In this document: positions 16,305 to 24,260 of the stretch, piece after piece
Numbering within the stretch: the first letter of the stretch is position 1
Layout of the letters: every line of letters begins with the position of its first letter
Origin: CAYVUB01 sp964454675
GTDB lineage: Bacteria; Bacteroidota; Bacteroidia; Flavobacteriales; Flavobacteriaceae
Assembly: GCA_964454675.1 (NCBI GenBank)
Contig: CAYVUB010000021.1
Location: 1-46,646, forward strand
Length of the DNA stretch: 46,646 nt
Direction of reading: 5' to 3'
Translations under genes and position numbers: made by a program
Notes under the pieces: generated by a model
Told to the model about the DNA's origin: nothing
Databases searched by the model: none
What the model saw: only the letters and a program-made list of their open reading frames with translations

Positions 16305-16342
16305 TTACGGAAAAACCGTAAACTTGATGCGGAAAAACCGTA
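16305..16342. promoter_or_regulatory. Two TTACGG-N5-CCGTAA palindromes spaced 22 bp
   Basis: Site 1 (16305-16321) is a perfect palindrome TTACGGAAAAACCGTAA. Site 2 (16328-16342) reads TGCGGAAAAACCGTA, one mismatch from the 15-bp core. Centres at 16313 and 16335 lie on the same helical face. Symmetry and TAC..GTA ends are compatible with a NarL/LuxR-type dimer; the regulator encoded next door is a candidate. Confidence 0.55.
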
Positions 16343-16410
16343 CTTTCCTTATTTTACAATGGGTTTGAGCGTTTTTAAAAAGAATAAAACCTTAAATTTT
16401 AACAGTTTTT

Positions 16411-17082
16411 TTATAAATAACCTCTGTTTCGGGCTTCAATAATCAAGGTTTCGTCTTTGCCGTCTTCAACAGAAAACAATAATTTCATTTGTTTTTTGCG
16501 TTTTTCAATGGCGCTCATCGAGAGGTCAACGTATTCTATAAGGCTTCGGGTTTTGATGCCTTGTGACAGTAAATGAAGTATTTTCCGGCTATGCTCATCC
16601 AGATAAATATTATCGGCTACTGCTTTTTTTAAATAGCCGCTTACGGTACTGCTGTAATATGGCGGCGATGTGAGAATATGCCGGAAAGCTTCGGCAAGTT
16701 CCATGGACGTTAAATCGCTTTTTATTAAAAAACCGTCGGGATTTATTTTTTTGATAATGTTGTGAATTCTGTAGGATTCATTAAACATCGTGAGGATAAT
16801 TATTTTTGCATTGGGCATAATGTTTCTTGCTATTTCTGCCAGGTCTTCTCCCGAAGTGATTTTTCCGTCTTTAGAAGCCGGCAGGCTGATGTCAAAAAAA
16901 ATCACGTCATACGGTATTGAGTTTTTGGCTTTTCTCATAAAAGCCATAGCAGTATCACAATTATTGGCGGTATCAATGACCAGAATTTGATTGTCTTTTT
17001 TTGTTGCCATTAACGTGTTTTGATATCCTTCAATAATCATAGGATGATCATCTATCATTAATATTTTTATAAGCTCACTCAT
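16411..17082 (-). CDS. NarL/FixJ-type response regulator
   Basis: The 223-residue protein has a receiver domain (residues ~5-140) with acidic pair Asp11-Asp12, phosphoacceptor Asp64 in VIFFDISLP and Lys in FLIKSDL. A 9-residue loop after Asp64 (KDGKITSGE) is longer than usual. The C-terminal ~65 residues form a LuxR-like HTH (HSRKILHLLSQGIKTRSLIEYVDLSMSAIEKRKKQMKLLF), slightly divergent from the canonical GxSxKEIA pattern. Its start is 5 bases after the stop of the cognate histidine kinase, so they form one operon. Likely targets include the palindromes downstream of its own stop. Confidence 0.9.
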   Translation of the reverse strand: MSELIKILMIDDHPMIIEGYQNTLMATKKDNQILVIDTANNCDTAMAFMRKAKNSIPYDVIFFDISLPASKDGKITSGEDLAEIARNIMPNAKIIILTMFNESYRIHNIIKKINPDGFLIKSDLTSMELAEAFRHILTSPPYYSSTVSGYLKKAVADNIYLDEHSRKILHLLSQGIKTRSLIEYVDLSMSAIEKRKKQMKLLFSVEDGKDETLIIEARNRGYL

Positions 17083-17087
17083 TACGG

Positions 17088-19118
17088 TTAATTTACATAA
17101 GGTATGCTGATGGTTATGGTAGTTCCTGAATTAAGTTGTGAATCAAAATGCACATCGCCTTTAATTTCATTAACCCGCGAGTGGATGTTTTTAAGTCCGA
17201 TGCCTTTTTTGCTTTTACTCACTACAAATCCGTCGCCATCATCATTAATTGACAGGCAAATTACGTTATTTTTTTGTTGAATACTAATTTTTACAACACT
17301 TGCATTGGCATGTTTGTAAATATTTTGCATAGATTCCTGTATGATTCTGTAGATGCTGATTTTGGTTTTGTTTGGTACTGTTTCCCAATTGATATCATCT
17401 GTATAATGAAACTCGTGTTTGAGTTTATAAGCCTGAGTTTGGGTTTCAATAAGCTCTGTAAGAATGTCCATAAATCCGGAACCCGACACAAAATCAGTAT
17501 TCAAATCGTGCGAAATTTTACGAATATCTTCTTCAATAAGCTTCAATTCCTTGATATAATTAGCCCTGTTAAAAACGGCGTCTTTTCCTTCAACAAAATT
17601 CAAGCTGTCCAGGCTTAAACGTGTTCCGAATAAACGTCCCAGAATACCGTCATGAAGTTCTTGTGATATGCGTATTTTTTCTTTGGCACGGGCTTCATCA
17701 ACCTTGTCTTGCTGTGAGAGCATAAGGTTATAAATCTCTTCATTGGTTTTTTGCTGGTCCTGGATAAACTTCAACTCTTTATTTCGGGCTCTTTGTGTGA
17801 TAACCACATATAATAAGACTATGGCAAGTATCAATACAAGTGAAATCATCAGCAGCCAAAAACGCTCTCTGGATATACGTTCGTTTTCAAGTTCTATTTG
17901 TTCGGTTTCAAATTTTATCCTCGCATATTTATTTCTGAATACACGCTCATTATTTACCAAACTATCGCTGAGTTTGATGTGTTGCATAAGATATTTCTTG
18001 CCTTCATCGCCATCTGTCAGTTGAGAAAGCAGCATCATGTTTTCCAAAAGCATATCGTTTATTGCGGTTTCTTTTGAAAGCTGGTACGATATTCCTGCAT
18101 ATTTTAATGCACTGTCACGGACTTTTTCGGCTTGATAAAATTTTGCCATGTCAATAGACACGTATATTTTATTATGTACATCCTGCAGGCTGTCGCTAAT
18201 CTTGTAAGCTCTTTGAAACGATGTTTCCAGTTCGTCTTTATTGTAGTCTTTCAATAAAAATTTGGTAAATGTCACGTTGTCCAAAACCAAAGCATAAAAA
18301 GCAGGATCTATCCGGTAAAAATTTTCTGTATACAATACATCTTCATAGAGTTTTAAAGCGGTTTTTAAATCGCCTTTTTCTTTATATGTAAAAGCAACAC
18401 TATTTTGGGTTGATAATTTTGAGAGCAGCCCATCTTCTATTTTATTAGAAAAATCAAGGGCTTTTTGGTGGTAATCCAGTGCCTTATCAAAAGCTTTTAG
18501 TTTTAATGAAATATTCCCTAACGAACTGTTTAACAACCATAAGCTGTAATACGTGTCATTATCTTTTGGAAGCTGCTGCATTAACTCGATGGCTCTTATC
18601 GTGTTTTCTTCACTGCCCAAATAGTCTTTTTCAAATTCCTGAATACCGGCAATACCCATAAGTACTTCGCCAAGACCTCTTATATCATTTAATTTGTCAT
18701 ACAGTTTGGATGCGTTTGAATAGTAATAATATGCGCTGTCATTTACCACGTTTATATGGTAATAAAACCCCAAATTTTGATTGGTTACCGCCAACGCCAA
18801 TGAATCGTTTAATTGTTTGGAAAGTTTAATATTTTCATAATTGATATCTCTAAAAACATCATAATTACCAAGATGTACATTCACAAAAGACAATGCTCTA
18901 TTTGCCTTAAGTATTACAGAGTCATTCTTGGTTTCTCTGGCAAGTTTAACGGCAAACTGTGCATAACTTAACCGTTCTTCGAGAGAGATATTCCTGTTGC
19001 CCGAATCATCTATCAAATCCTTAATCTTTTTAAGATTGACTGTGCTATTTGATTTTTGAGCATTAGCAAAAGAAATACTGCCAAGTATAAAAAAGAAAAA
19101 AGCGACTATTTTAAACAC
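17088..19118 (-). CDS. TPR-containing sensor histidine kinase (HisKA_3 type)
   Basis: The 676-residue protein has a signal peptide (to about residue 20), a periplasmic region of TPR-like helices (about 40-390), a coiled segment, one membrane helix (about 418-440, FWLLMISLVLILAIVLLYVV), a HisKA_3 dimerisation domain with ISQELHDGILGRLFG (phospho-His near 485-490) and a HATPase_c domain with SINDDGDGF, KKGIGLKNIHSRV and SGTTITISIP. NarL-type kinases of this design are common in Bacteroidota; TPRs presumably sense a protein or peptide ligand in the periplasm. The response regulator follows directly. The signal is unknown. Confidence 0.92.
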   Translation of the reverse strand: MFKIVAFFFFILGSISFANAQKSNSTVNLKKIKDLIDDSGNRNISLEERLSYAQFAVKLARETKNDSVILKANRALSFVNVHLGNYDVFRDINYENIKLSKQLNDSLALAVTNQNLGFYYHINVVNDSAYYYYSNASKLYDKLNDIRGLGEVLMGIAGIQEFEKDYLGSEENTIRAIELMQQLPKDNDTYYSLWLLNSSLGNISLKLKAFDKALDYHQKALDFSNKIEDGLLSKLSTQNSVAFTYKEKGDLKTALKLYEDVLYTENFYRIDPAFYALVLDNVTFTKFLLKDYNKDELETSFQRAYKISDSLQDVHNKIYVSIDMAKFYQAEKVRDSALKYAGISYQLSKETAINDMLLENMMLLSQLTDGDEGKKYLMQHIKLSDSLVNNERVFRNKYARIKFETEQIELENERISRERFWLLMISLVLILAIVLLYVVITQRARNKELKFIQDQQKTNEEIYNLMLSQQDKVDEARAKEKIRISQELHDGILGRLFGTRLSLDSLNFVEGKDAVFNRANYIKELKLIEEDIRKISHDLNTDFVSGSGFMDILTELIETQTQAYKLKHEFHYTDDINWETVPNKTKISIYRIIQESMQNIYKHANASVVKISIQQKNNVICLSINDDGDGFVVSKSKKGIGLKNIHSRVNEIKGDVHFDSQLNSGTTITISIPYVN

Positions 19119-19192
19119 GAGCTAAATTGAGTTAAGGTAAACTCAAATGTAGGATTTTTTGAGTAAAGTATTTAAAATAATTCATACAACCC

Positions 19193-19222
19193 AAAAAGCC
19201 CTCACTAAAACGGTGAAGGCTT
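19193..19222 (-). terminator. Terminator of the small secreted-peptide gene
   Basis: AAGCCTTCAC / GTGAGGGCTT hairpin with five Ts on the minus strand, 25 bases after the peptide gene stop and upstream of the kinase gene. Confidence 0.6.
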
Positions 19223-19246
19223 CTATAATATATAAAAAACTGAATA

Positions 19247-19417
19247 TTATCTTTGACCCGGTAGCTTAACGCCTGGTCTTGCGTGTGCAATCAATACATG
19301 CTCAGCTTGTTTTGCTTTGTAATTAATTACGTTTTCGTTGTCTGCGGGTGTTTTATCACTTTGACTTGAAACCGACAGGAATAATGCCAATAATAAAGTA
19401 ATTTTTAAAGTTTTCAT
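19247..19417 (-). CDS. Small secreted peptide (56 aa), unknown
   Basis: A 56-codon gene: MKTLKITLLLALFLSVSSQS is a convincing signal peptide, followed by a short hydrophilic part with NVINYKAKQAEHVLIAHARP and ending PGVKLPGQR. A good terminator follows. No family is recognised. It is oriented like, and directly upstream of, the TPR histidine kinase / NarL operon, so the mature ~36-residue peptide could be a ligand of that sensor or simply a neighbour. Not preceded by an obvious -7 box. Confidence 0.6.
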   Translation of the reverse strand: MKTLKITLLLALFLSVSSQSDKTPADNENVINYKAKQAEHVLIAHARPGVKLPGQR

Positions 19418-19481
19418 TGTTGTTAGATTTAGGGTTATACAATTGCCAACGTTAGTTGTTAGTTAAATTAATAATAGCTTA

Positions 19482-19499
19482 GGCATTAAAAAAAATGCC
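19482..19499. repeat. Short perfect hairpin GGCATT / AATGCC
   Basis: GGCATT, six A residues, AATGCC. It lies about 65 bases upstream of the small peptide gene start; role unclear. Confidence 0.35.
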
Positions 19500-19563
19500 G
19501 ATTGAGGGAAGGGAATGGATTATTAATTTTTTTTGAGGATATAAAAAATACTCAAAAATTGTA

Positions 19564-19860
19564 TAAAACTTTGAGGGAAGTCTTAACAGTGACAAAAATT
19601 GCCTTAAAGAATGGATTAAAAATTACCTTGATAAGTATTTGGGGCTTAAGAAGGAATGTAAAAGTAGATGAAAAGGATTCATAAAAAGAAATAAATCCGA
19701 TGAAATGTATGATTTTATCGATGAAAAGCAAAAAAGCATCCCAATTTCTTTAAACCAAACAAACTATTTTGATTTAATAATGAAAAAGGAAAGCTTTCCA
19801 TCGGTTCAAACTGAATTGCTTCAGCTTTCTACCATTTTATCTCAACTATCGTCAAGATAA
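19564..19860 (+). pseudogene. Possible decayed coding region beside tRNA-Asp
   Basis: In the frame ending with TAA at 19858, translation reads NFEGSLNSDKNCLKEWIKNY, LDKYLGLKKECKSR, a TGA at 19669-19671, then KGFIKRNKSDEMYDFIDEKQ and on to LSTILSQLSSR. The amino-acid composition on both sides of the stop looks protein-like. An ATG at 19705 would still give a 51-residue product. No family is recognised. The 519-base gap 19418-19936 otherwise contains only the hairpin at 19482 and the tRNA terminator. Confidence 0.3.
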
Positions 19861-19886
19861 AAACAACACAACTAATCTTATTGCTA

Positions 19887-19915
19887 AAAAAAGCTCCAAT
19901 TTTTTGGAGCTTTAG
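19887..19915 (-). terminator. Terminator of tRNA-Asp
   Basis: GCTCCAA / TTGGAGC hairpin, extended outward by GCTAAAA / TTTAGC, with a T-run on the minus strand 22 bases after the tRNA. Confidence 0.65.
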
Positions 19916-19916
19916 C

Positions 19917-19934
19917 ATCCCGATACTTTGGGAT
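19917..19934. repeat. ATCCC-N8-GGGAT inverted repeat at the tRNA 3' flank
   Basis: ATCCCGATACTTTGGGAT, starting right after the terminator hairpin and ending two bases from the tRNA discriminator; a short GC-richer palindrome like the other dispersed repeats. Confidence 0.35.
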
Positions 19935-19936
19935 TG

Positions 19937-20010
19937 CGGTCTGGACGGGACTCGAACCCGCGACCTCCGCCGTGACAGGGCGGCATTCTAACCAACTGAA
20001 CTACCAGACC
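19937..20010 (-). tRNA. tRNA-Asp (anticodon GTC)
   Basis: Folds as a standard cloverleaf on the minus strand: acceptor GGTCTGG / CCAGACC with discriminator G, D-loop AGTTGGTT, anticodon stem CCGCC / GGCGG around CTGTCAC (GTC), T-arm with GGTTCGAGTCC. The 3' CCA is not encoded (CAA follows). Length 74 nt. Confidence 0.96.
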
Positions 20011-20028
20011 GTTGCATTATTGCGGTTG

Positions 20029-20059
20029 CAAATATACATCTCATTTTTTATATCGCAAA
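20029..20059 (-). promoter_or_regulatory. Promoter of tRNA-Asp
   Basis: On the minus strand TTTG (20059-20056), 19 bases, TATATTTG (20036-20029), 18 bases before the mature tRNA 5' end: a textbook Bacteroidota promoter. Confidence 0.75.
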
Positions 20060-20090
20060 CTTTTTGAACGTTTTTTAAAAAAATAATCGG

Positions 20091-21020
20091 TTACTTAAAC
20101 TTGCCGCGCTCTACCATGTAGGTTGTCAATATTTTATCAAAGGATTTATTGATATCGGCTTCCACATATTTTATTTGGTATTGCCCGCATTTTAACCGGA
20201 TGGTATTAAAATAATCAGCCACCGACGATTCATAGCTTTCTTTTATCATATCGGGATACAAATTGATAAACTCGCCCGTTTCAACATCTATAAAGCGCTT
20301 GGGCGTATTGTCAAAATCAAAATACAATTCCTTTTCTTTATCCATCACATGGAACAAAACCACTTCATGTTTATTATGTTTTAAATGCCTGAGCGCTTCA
20401 AACAATTGCTCATTATCTGTAGCTGTTTGAAACATATCGGTAAAAAAGAAAATCAACGATCGTCTGTGAATATTCTCAGCTATTTGATGCAAATACGCAT
20501 AGGTTTCCGTCTTTTTATTAATGGGTTTTAAAACCACCATATTGCCCAACTGTGCCAATAACATTTGATGATGACGCTCGCTTCCTTTTTCGGGCGCATA
20601 AAAATCATAGGCATCACTGTAAATACTTAATCCCACGGCATCACGCTGCTTTTTTAAAATATGCATCAAGGATGCCGATGCCAGGGCCGAAAACCCTATT
20701 TTGTTCAAATGATGTATTGAAAAGTCTTTTATCTGCGGATAGTGCATGGAACTGCTGTTGTCAATGATTAAATGGCAACGCAGGTTGGTTTCTTCGTCGT
20801 AACGCTTGGTGAATAATTTATCTGTTTTGGCATATAATTTCCAGTCAATGTGTTTGGTACTTTCGCCTTGATTGTAAATTTTATGCTCGGCAAATTCTGC
20901 CGAAAACCCATGAAACGGACTTTTGTGCATTCCGGCAATAAAACCTTCAACTACTTGCTTGGCAAGTAATTCGAGGTTTTTAAATCCGCCGGTTTTATTG
21001 AGTTCTGTTTGTAAGTTCAT
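20091..21020 (-). CDS. DUF58 domain-containing protein
   Basis: The 309-residue protein contains the DUF58 hallmark block at about residues 40-90: SPFHGFSAEFAEHKIYNQGE, then HIDWKLYAKTDKLFTKRYDEE, followed by the VWA-like start HLIIDNSSSMHY (DxSxS). Members usually work beside MoxR AAA+ ATPases as chaperone-like factors; no moxR gene is in the window. The start at 21020 (MNLQTELNK) is preferred: the ORF can extend three codons but those are encoded by a dispersed repeat (21021-21054). clpP lies just upstream. Confidence 0.88.
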   Translation of the reverse strand: MNLQTELNKTGGFKNLELLAKQVVEGFIAGMHKSPFHGFSAEFAEHKIYNQGESTKHIDWKLYAKTDKLFTKRYDEETNLRCHLIIDNSSSMHYPQIKDFSIHHLNKIGFSALASASLMHILKKQRDAVGLSIYSDAYDFYAPEKGSERHHQMLLAQLGNMVVLKPINKKTETYAYLHQIAENIHRRSLIFFFTDMFQTATDNEQLFEALRHLKHNKHEVVLFHVMDKEKELYFDFDNTPKRFIDVETGEFINLYPDMIKESYESSVADYFNTIRLKCGQYQIKYVEADINKSFDKILTTYMVERGKFK

Positions 21021-21054
21021 AAGCCCCACCTAACCTCCCTAAAGGGGAGGAATT
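21021..21054. repeat. Dispersed CCACCTAACCTCCCTAAAGGGGAGG repeat
   Basis: AAGCCCCACCTAACCTCCCT followed by AAAGGGGAGGAATT: the CCTCCC / GGGGAGG arms form a hairpin. It fills nearly the whole gap between clpP and the DUF58 gene. Confidence 0.65.
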
Positions 21055-21074
21055 ATTTAATCGTAAATCGTAAT

Positions 21075-21617
21075 TTACATCACTTTATCAACAATACCAT
21101 AAGCCACAGATTCTTCAGCGCTCATCCAGTGGTCACGGTTAAAGTCTTTCATCACTTTTTCAATGGCTTGACCACAGTTTTCGGCCAATAGTTTTGCACT
21201 CAGCTCTTTGGTTTTGATAATTTCCTGAGCGGTAATTTCAATATCGCTCGCCTGCCCGCGTGCGCCACCGCTTGGCTGATGAATCATTACGCGCGCATGC
21301 GGTTGTATATAACGTTTTCCTTTTTTTCCAACGGATAATAAAATGGAACCCATTGAAGCCGCAAAACCGGTACAAATGGTAGATACATCACTTTTTAAGG
21401 ATGTGATACAATCATAAATTGCAAAACCGGACGTCACATAACCGCCGGGGCTATTGATGTATAAATGAATGTCTTTGGTTTCTAAAGCATCCAGATACAT
21501 CAAGCGGTCAATTACATGTTTTGCCGATTTATCATCCACTTGTCCCCAAAGGAAAACCTTGCGCTCTTCAATCAATTTACTGTCAATGGCGTCTTGTATT
21601 TTTGTGTTTTTGGTCAT
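21075..21617 (-). CDS. clpP: ClpP-family serine protease (non-canonical paralogue)
   Basis: The 180-residue protein has the ClpP fold landmarks and triad: Ser88 in TGFAASMGS, His113 in VMIHQPSGG and Asp162 in NRDHWMSAEE. ClpP forms tetradecameric proteolytic chambers with AAA+ unfoldases. It is shorter at the N terminus than the ~220-residue housekeeping ClpP of this group, whose active site I recall as ASFGA rather than ASMGS, and neither tig nor clpX is adjacent. It is therefore probably a second ClpP. A hairpin with a T-run lies 28 bases upstream of the start. Confidence 0.85.
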   Translation of the reverse strand: MTKNTKIQDAIDSKLIEERKVFLWGQVDDKSAKHVIDRLMYLDALETKDIHLYINSPGGYVTSGFAIYDCITSLKSDVSTICTGFAASMGSILLSVGKKGKRYIQPHARVMIHQPSGGARGQASDIEITAQEIIKTKELSAKLLAENCGQAIEKVMKDFNRDHWMSAEESVAYGIVDKVM

Positions 21618-21644
21618 ATTCTTAAATTTTCATCTAAAATAAAA

Positions 21645-21672
21645 AAAGGTTTACCATTATGGCAAACCTTTT
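21645..21672 (-). terminator. Terminator-like hairpin just upstream of clpP
   Basis: AAAGGTTTGCCA / TGGTAAACCTTT with seven Ts on the minus strand. The upstream gene already has its own terminator at 21924-21954, so this hairpin either ends a separate short transcript or lies in the clpP leader. Confidence 0.5.
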
Positions 21673-21818
21673 ATCATTTCTTTTAGACTAAAGCAAAGAA
21701 ACATCCATGATAAACTTATTCTGCCTGCAAAAAATCAAATTTATCACACTGAACACAGTTGAAGCGCTCACTTCAAATTCTCTTTTTTTAGATTAGCTTC
21801 GCTGAACCACTTCGTTGG

Positions 21819-21900
21819 GATTCCTCTGTTTCGTTCCGTTGCACTGCACTACAATCGGAATGACAAACTTCACTGTATTCCGACAGCTATCGGAACGGTA
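21819..21900. repeat. Composite dispersed repeat with GGATTCCTC..TCGGAATGACAAA and TTCCGA hairpin
   Basis: GGATTCCTC at 21819-21827 and TCGGAATGACAAA at 21856-21868 share words with the hemW insertion (10267-10296). Next to it TTCCGA-CAGCTA-TCGGAA (21879-21896) is a perfect hairpin. The 363-base gap 21618-21980 holds this repeat and two hairpins but no gene. Confidence 0.5.
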
Positions 21901-21923
21901 AGAATAACAGGGAACAAAAAAGA

Positions 21924-21954
21924 AAACTCCCGCCTTAACACAAGACGAGAGCTT
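21924..21954 (-). terminator. Terminator of the delta-60-repeat protein gene
   Basis: CTCTCGTCTT / AAGGCGGGAG hairpin followed by TTTTCTTTTTT on the minus strand, 27 bases after the stop. Confidence 0.6.
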
Positions 21955-21980
21955 TCAACGAAAAAAATCACACTTTATTT

Positions 21981-24137
21981 TTAATTTCTGTTCACTATCA
22001 GTTTTTTGACTGTTACATTATCGTTGTTTTTAATTTGAACAAAATAAACACCGCTGTTTAAATTTTCTGTGCGTATTGATGTTGTTCCTGTGGTTTTAAA
22101 AGTATCTATCACTACCTTTCCTGTAATATCCACCACTTTTATATCTGAACTTTCCGGAAGGTTTGACAGATATGCCATAGTTGTTGCAGGGTTTGGATAA
22201 ATTGTTATTTTGCTTATCTCATTATCATCAATACTCAAAGAACAGGCATTTAACACCGCTTCTTCTGTGATACAATCTCCAGCATTACCCTCTATCCAAT
22301 TTTCTCCTCCTTCTTGCAGATAGGTACAGAAATTAGGCAGATTACAGACTTCGAGCAAAGGATTGTCATAAATATCTAAACCATACCATTCATCTTCGTC
22401 TATATTTGCGAAATCTACATTCTGCAAAGCGGATATATCGGTTAATAGGGCATTTCCTCCGATACCGATTGCCCAACCTACAGAAGTCAAATTCTCTACT
22501 CCCGAAAGTGAGGTTAAAACATCATTATTGTAAAGAGCAAAGTATGCTCCCACAGAAGTCAGATTTTCTAACCCTGAAAGTGAAGTTAAGGCACTTTGAT
22601 AAATTATAAATCCTTCTTCTCCCACAGAAGTCAGATTGTTTAATGCTGAAAGGGAATTTATTTGTGGATTAACCTCAATCCAAAGTCCCTTTGCAAAAGT
22701 CAGGTTGTTCAATCCCGAAAGCGTGGTTAATTGAGGATTTCCATAAATCATAATCTCTCCCCCCACAGAAATGAGGCTGTTTAAAGGCGATAAATCTGTA
22801 ATATCAGAATCTTCGTCCCAGCTCCCTATAAGCAGATAACCTTCAATCTCTGTACAGTTCGGATAATCAACAAAAAAAGCATTAACCTCCGCTTGGGAAG
22901 TCAATTCAACATCAACAGGGCATTGAGATTGTGCAGGAACATCATTATGCAAACGAGCAATACGGTCTACCGTTTGACCATTATATGATGTAAAGTCTCC
23001 TGTAACCAGAATTTTTCCGTCAGGTTGTAAGGTTGTTGTTCTAATAGTACCTCCACCAAATCCTGTTCCTGTTTCAAATGAAGTGTCTAAACTTCCGTCC
23101 ACATTCAGGCGTGAAATTCTGTTTATAGTTTGTCCGTTATAGCTTACAAACAAGCCACCTACCAGAATTTTTCCGTCAGGCTGTAAAGCAATTATACGAA
23201 CCCGATTATTAAACCCTGTTCCGATATTAAAGGAACTGTCTAAACTTCCGTCCAGGTTAAGGCGAGTAATTCGGTTTACGGTTTGTCCGTTATAGGATGT
23301 AAAACCTCCTCCAGCCAAAATTTTGCCATCGGGTTGTATAGCAATATCATCAACAAAAGCATCATCAACAAATCCTACTCCAATGTTAAAAGAAGTGTCA
23401 AGCGTTCCGTCTGTGTTCAAACGTGCAATTTTGTTTACAGATTGTCCGTTATATGTGTCAAACCAGCCACCTGCCAGAATTTTTCCATCGGGCTGTATAG
23501 CAAGAGACGTAATAAAAGGAGAACCATAAAAATCGTCAAATCCTGTTCCGACGGCAAAGGAAGTATCAAGAGTACCATCTGTGCTCAAACGTACAATTCC
23601 GTTTCGGCTTATACCGTTATAGCTTGTAAATACTCCTCCCACTAAAATTTTTCCGTCAGGTTGTAAAGCAATTGACATAGCATCAGTGTTAAATCCTGTT
23701 CCGATGTTAAAAGAAGTATCCAGACTTCCGTCGGTATTTAGACGAACAATGCTATTTCGATTTTGATTATCATATTTATTAAAATATCCTACAGCCAGAA
23801 TTTTTCCATCGGGCTGTATGGCGATTGCGTTAATATGATAAGTATAATTAGCTTCATCATTTCCGACAAATCCTTCTCCAATGTTAAAAGACGTATCTAA
23901 ACTTCCGCCTGCATTCAGACGGGCAATACGTCTTTGAGTCTGCCCGTTATAGGTTGTAAAATCTCCTCCGACCAAAATTTTTCCGTCAGGCTGTACAGCA
24001 GTTGACTGTAATGAAGTAAAACTACTAAAAGTCCCGACATTAAAAGACGTGTCGAGCGTTCCGTCTGTTTGTGCCTGTGCTTTTACGCATACTAATAACA
24101 GGGCAAAAGCGATACTGATTTGTAAATTTTTTTTCAT
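21981..24137 (-). CDS. T9SS type A-sorted protein with delta-60 repeats and leucine-rich-like repeats
   Basis: The 718-residue secreted protein has a signal peptide (to about residue 22, VKAQAQ), seven or so delta-60 repeats (about residues 25-410; each with QPDGKILVGG, a YNGQ turn, RLN and GSLDTSFN), then a receptor-L / LRR-like block (about 425-600; SLSGLENLTSVGAYFALYNN and similar), and a C-terminal T9SS type A signal from KITIYPNPATTMAYLSN. It should be exported to the cell surface or medium; delta-60 repeats form a beta-propeller-like scaffold. It is divergent from the LytTR regulator pair. Strong repetition makes the ORF prone to shadow frames. Confidence 0.88.
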   Translation of the reverse strand: MKKNLQISIAFALLLVCVKAQAQTDGTLDTSFNVGTFSSFTSLQSTAVQPDGKILVGGDFTTYNGQTQRRIARLNAGGSLDTSFNIGEGFVGNDEANYTYHINAIAIQPDGKILAVGYFNKYDNQNRNSIVRLNTDGSLDTSFNIGTGFNTDAMSIALQPDGKILVGGVFTSYNGISRNGIVRLSTDGTLDTSFAVGTGFDDFYGSPFITSLAIQPDGKILAGGWFDTYNGQSVNKIARLNTDGTLDTSFNIGVGFVDDAFVDDIAIQPDGKILAGGGFTSYNGQTVNRITRLNLDGSLDSSFNIGTGFNNRVRIIALQPDGKILVGGLFVSYNGQTINRISRLNVDGSLDTSFETGTGFGGGTIRTTTLQPDGKILVTGDFTSYNGQTVDRIARLHNDVPAQSQCPVDVELTSQAEVNAFFVDYPNCTEIEGYLLIGSWDEDSDITDLSPLNSLISVGGEIMIYGNPQLTTLSGLNNLTFAKGLWIEVNPQINSLSALNNLTSVGEEGFIIYQSALTSLSGLENLTSVGAYFALYNNDVLTSLSGVENLTSVGWAIGIGGNALLTDISALQNVDFANIDEDEWYGLDIYDNPLLEVCNLPNFCTYLQEGGENWIEGNAGDCITEEAVLNACSLSIDDNEISKITIYPNPATTMAYLSNLPESSDIKVVDITGKVVIDTFKTTGTTSIRTENLNSGVYFVQIKNNDNVTVKKLIVNRN

Positions 24138-24217
24138 AAGTGATAAGATTTATGTATTTATAACCAAAGTTTATTTTTAAAAAATAATCTGCCAAAAAAC
24201 AATGACGGACAACCTGA

Positions 24218-24260
24218 TTGTTTGGACGAACAACAAAAAATATTGTTCAAACAGCTGTTT
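24218..24260. promoter_or_regulatory. Inverted repeats in the divergent promoter region
   Basis: Contains GAACAA-N9-TTGTTC (24228-24248) and the perfect palindrome AAACAGCTGTTT (24249-24260), 20 bases before the LytTR gene start. The 143-base divergent interval is where operators for the regulator would be expected. Confidence 0.35.

Noticed and set aside
19502..19684. 60-residue plus-strand open frame as a gene
   Set aside because: It uses a different frame from the more protein-like interrupted frame ending at 19860, has no promoter or terminator of its own, and no recognisable domain.
21645..23000. Possible CRISPR array in the repetitive region of the delta-60 protein gene
   Set aside because: The repeats are protein repeats of about 50 codons with drift between copies, no constant short repeat with unique spacers, and no cas genes.
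23283..23645. Open plus-strand frames in the delta-60-repeat gene
   Set aside because: Antisense shadows of the repeated QPDGKILVGG units; no recognisable domain.
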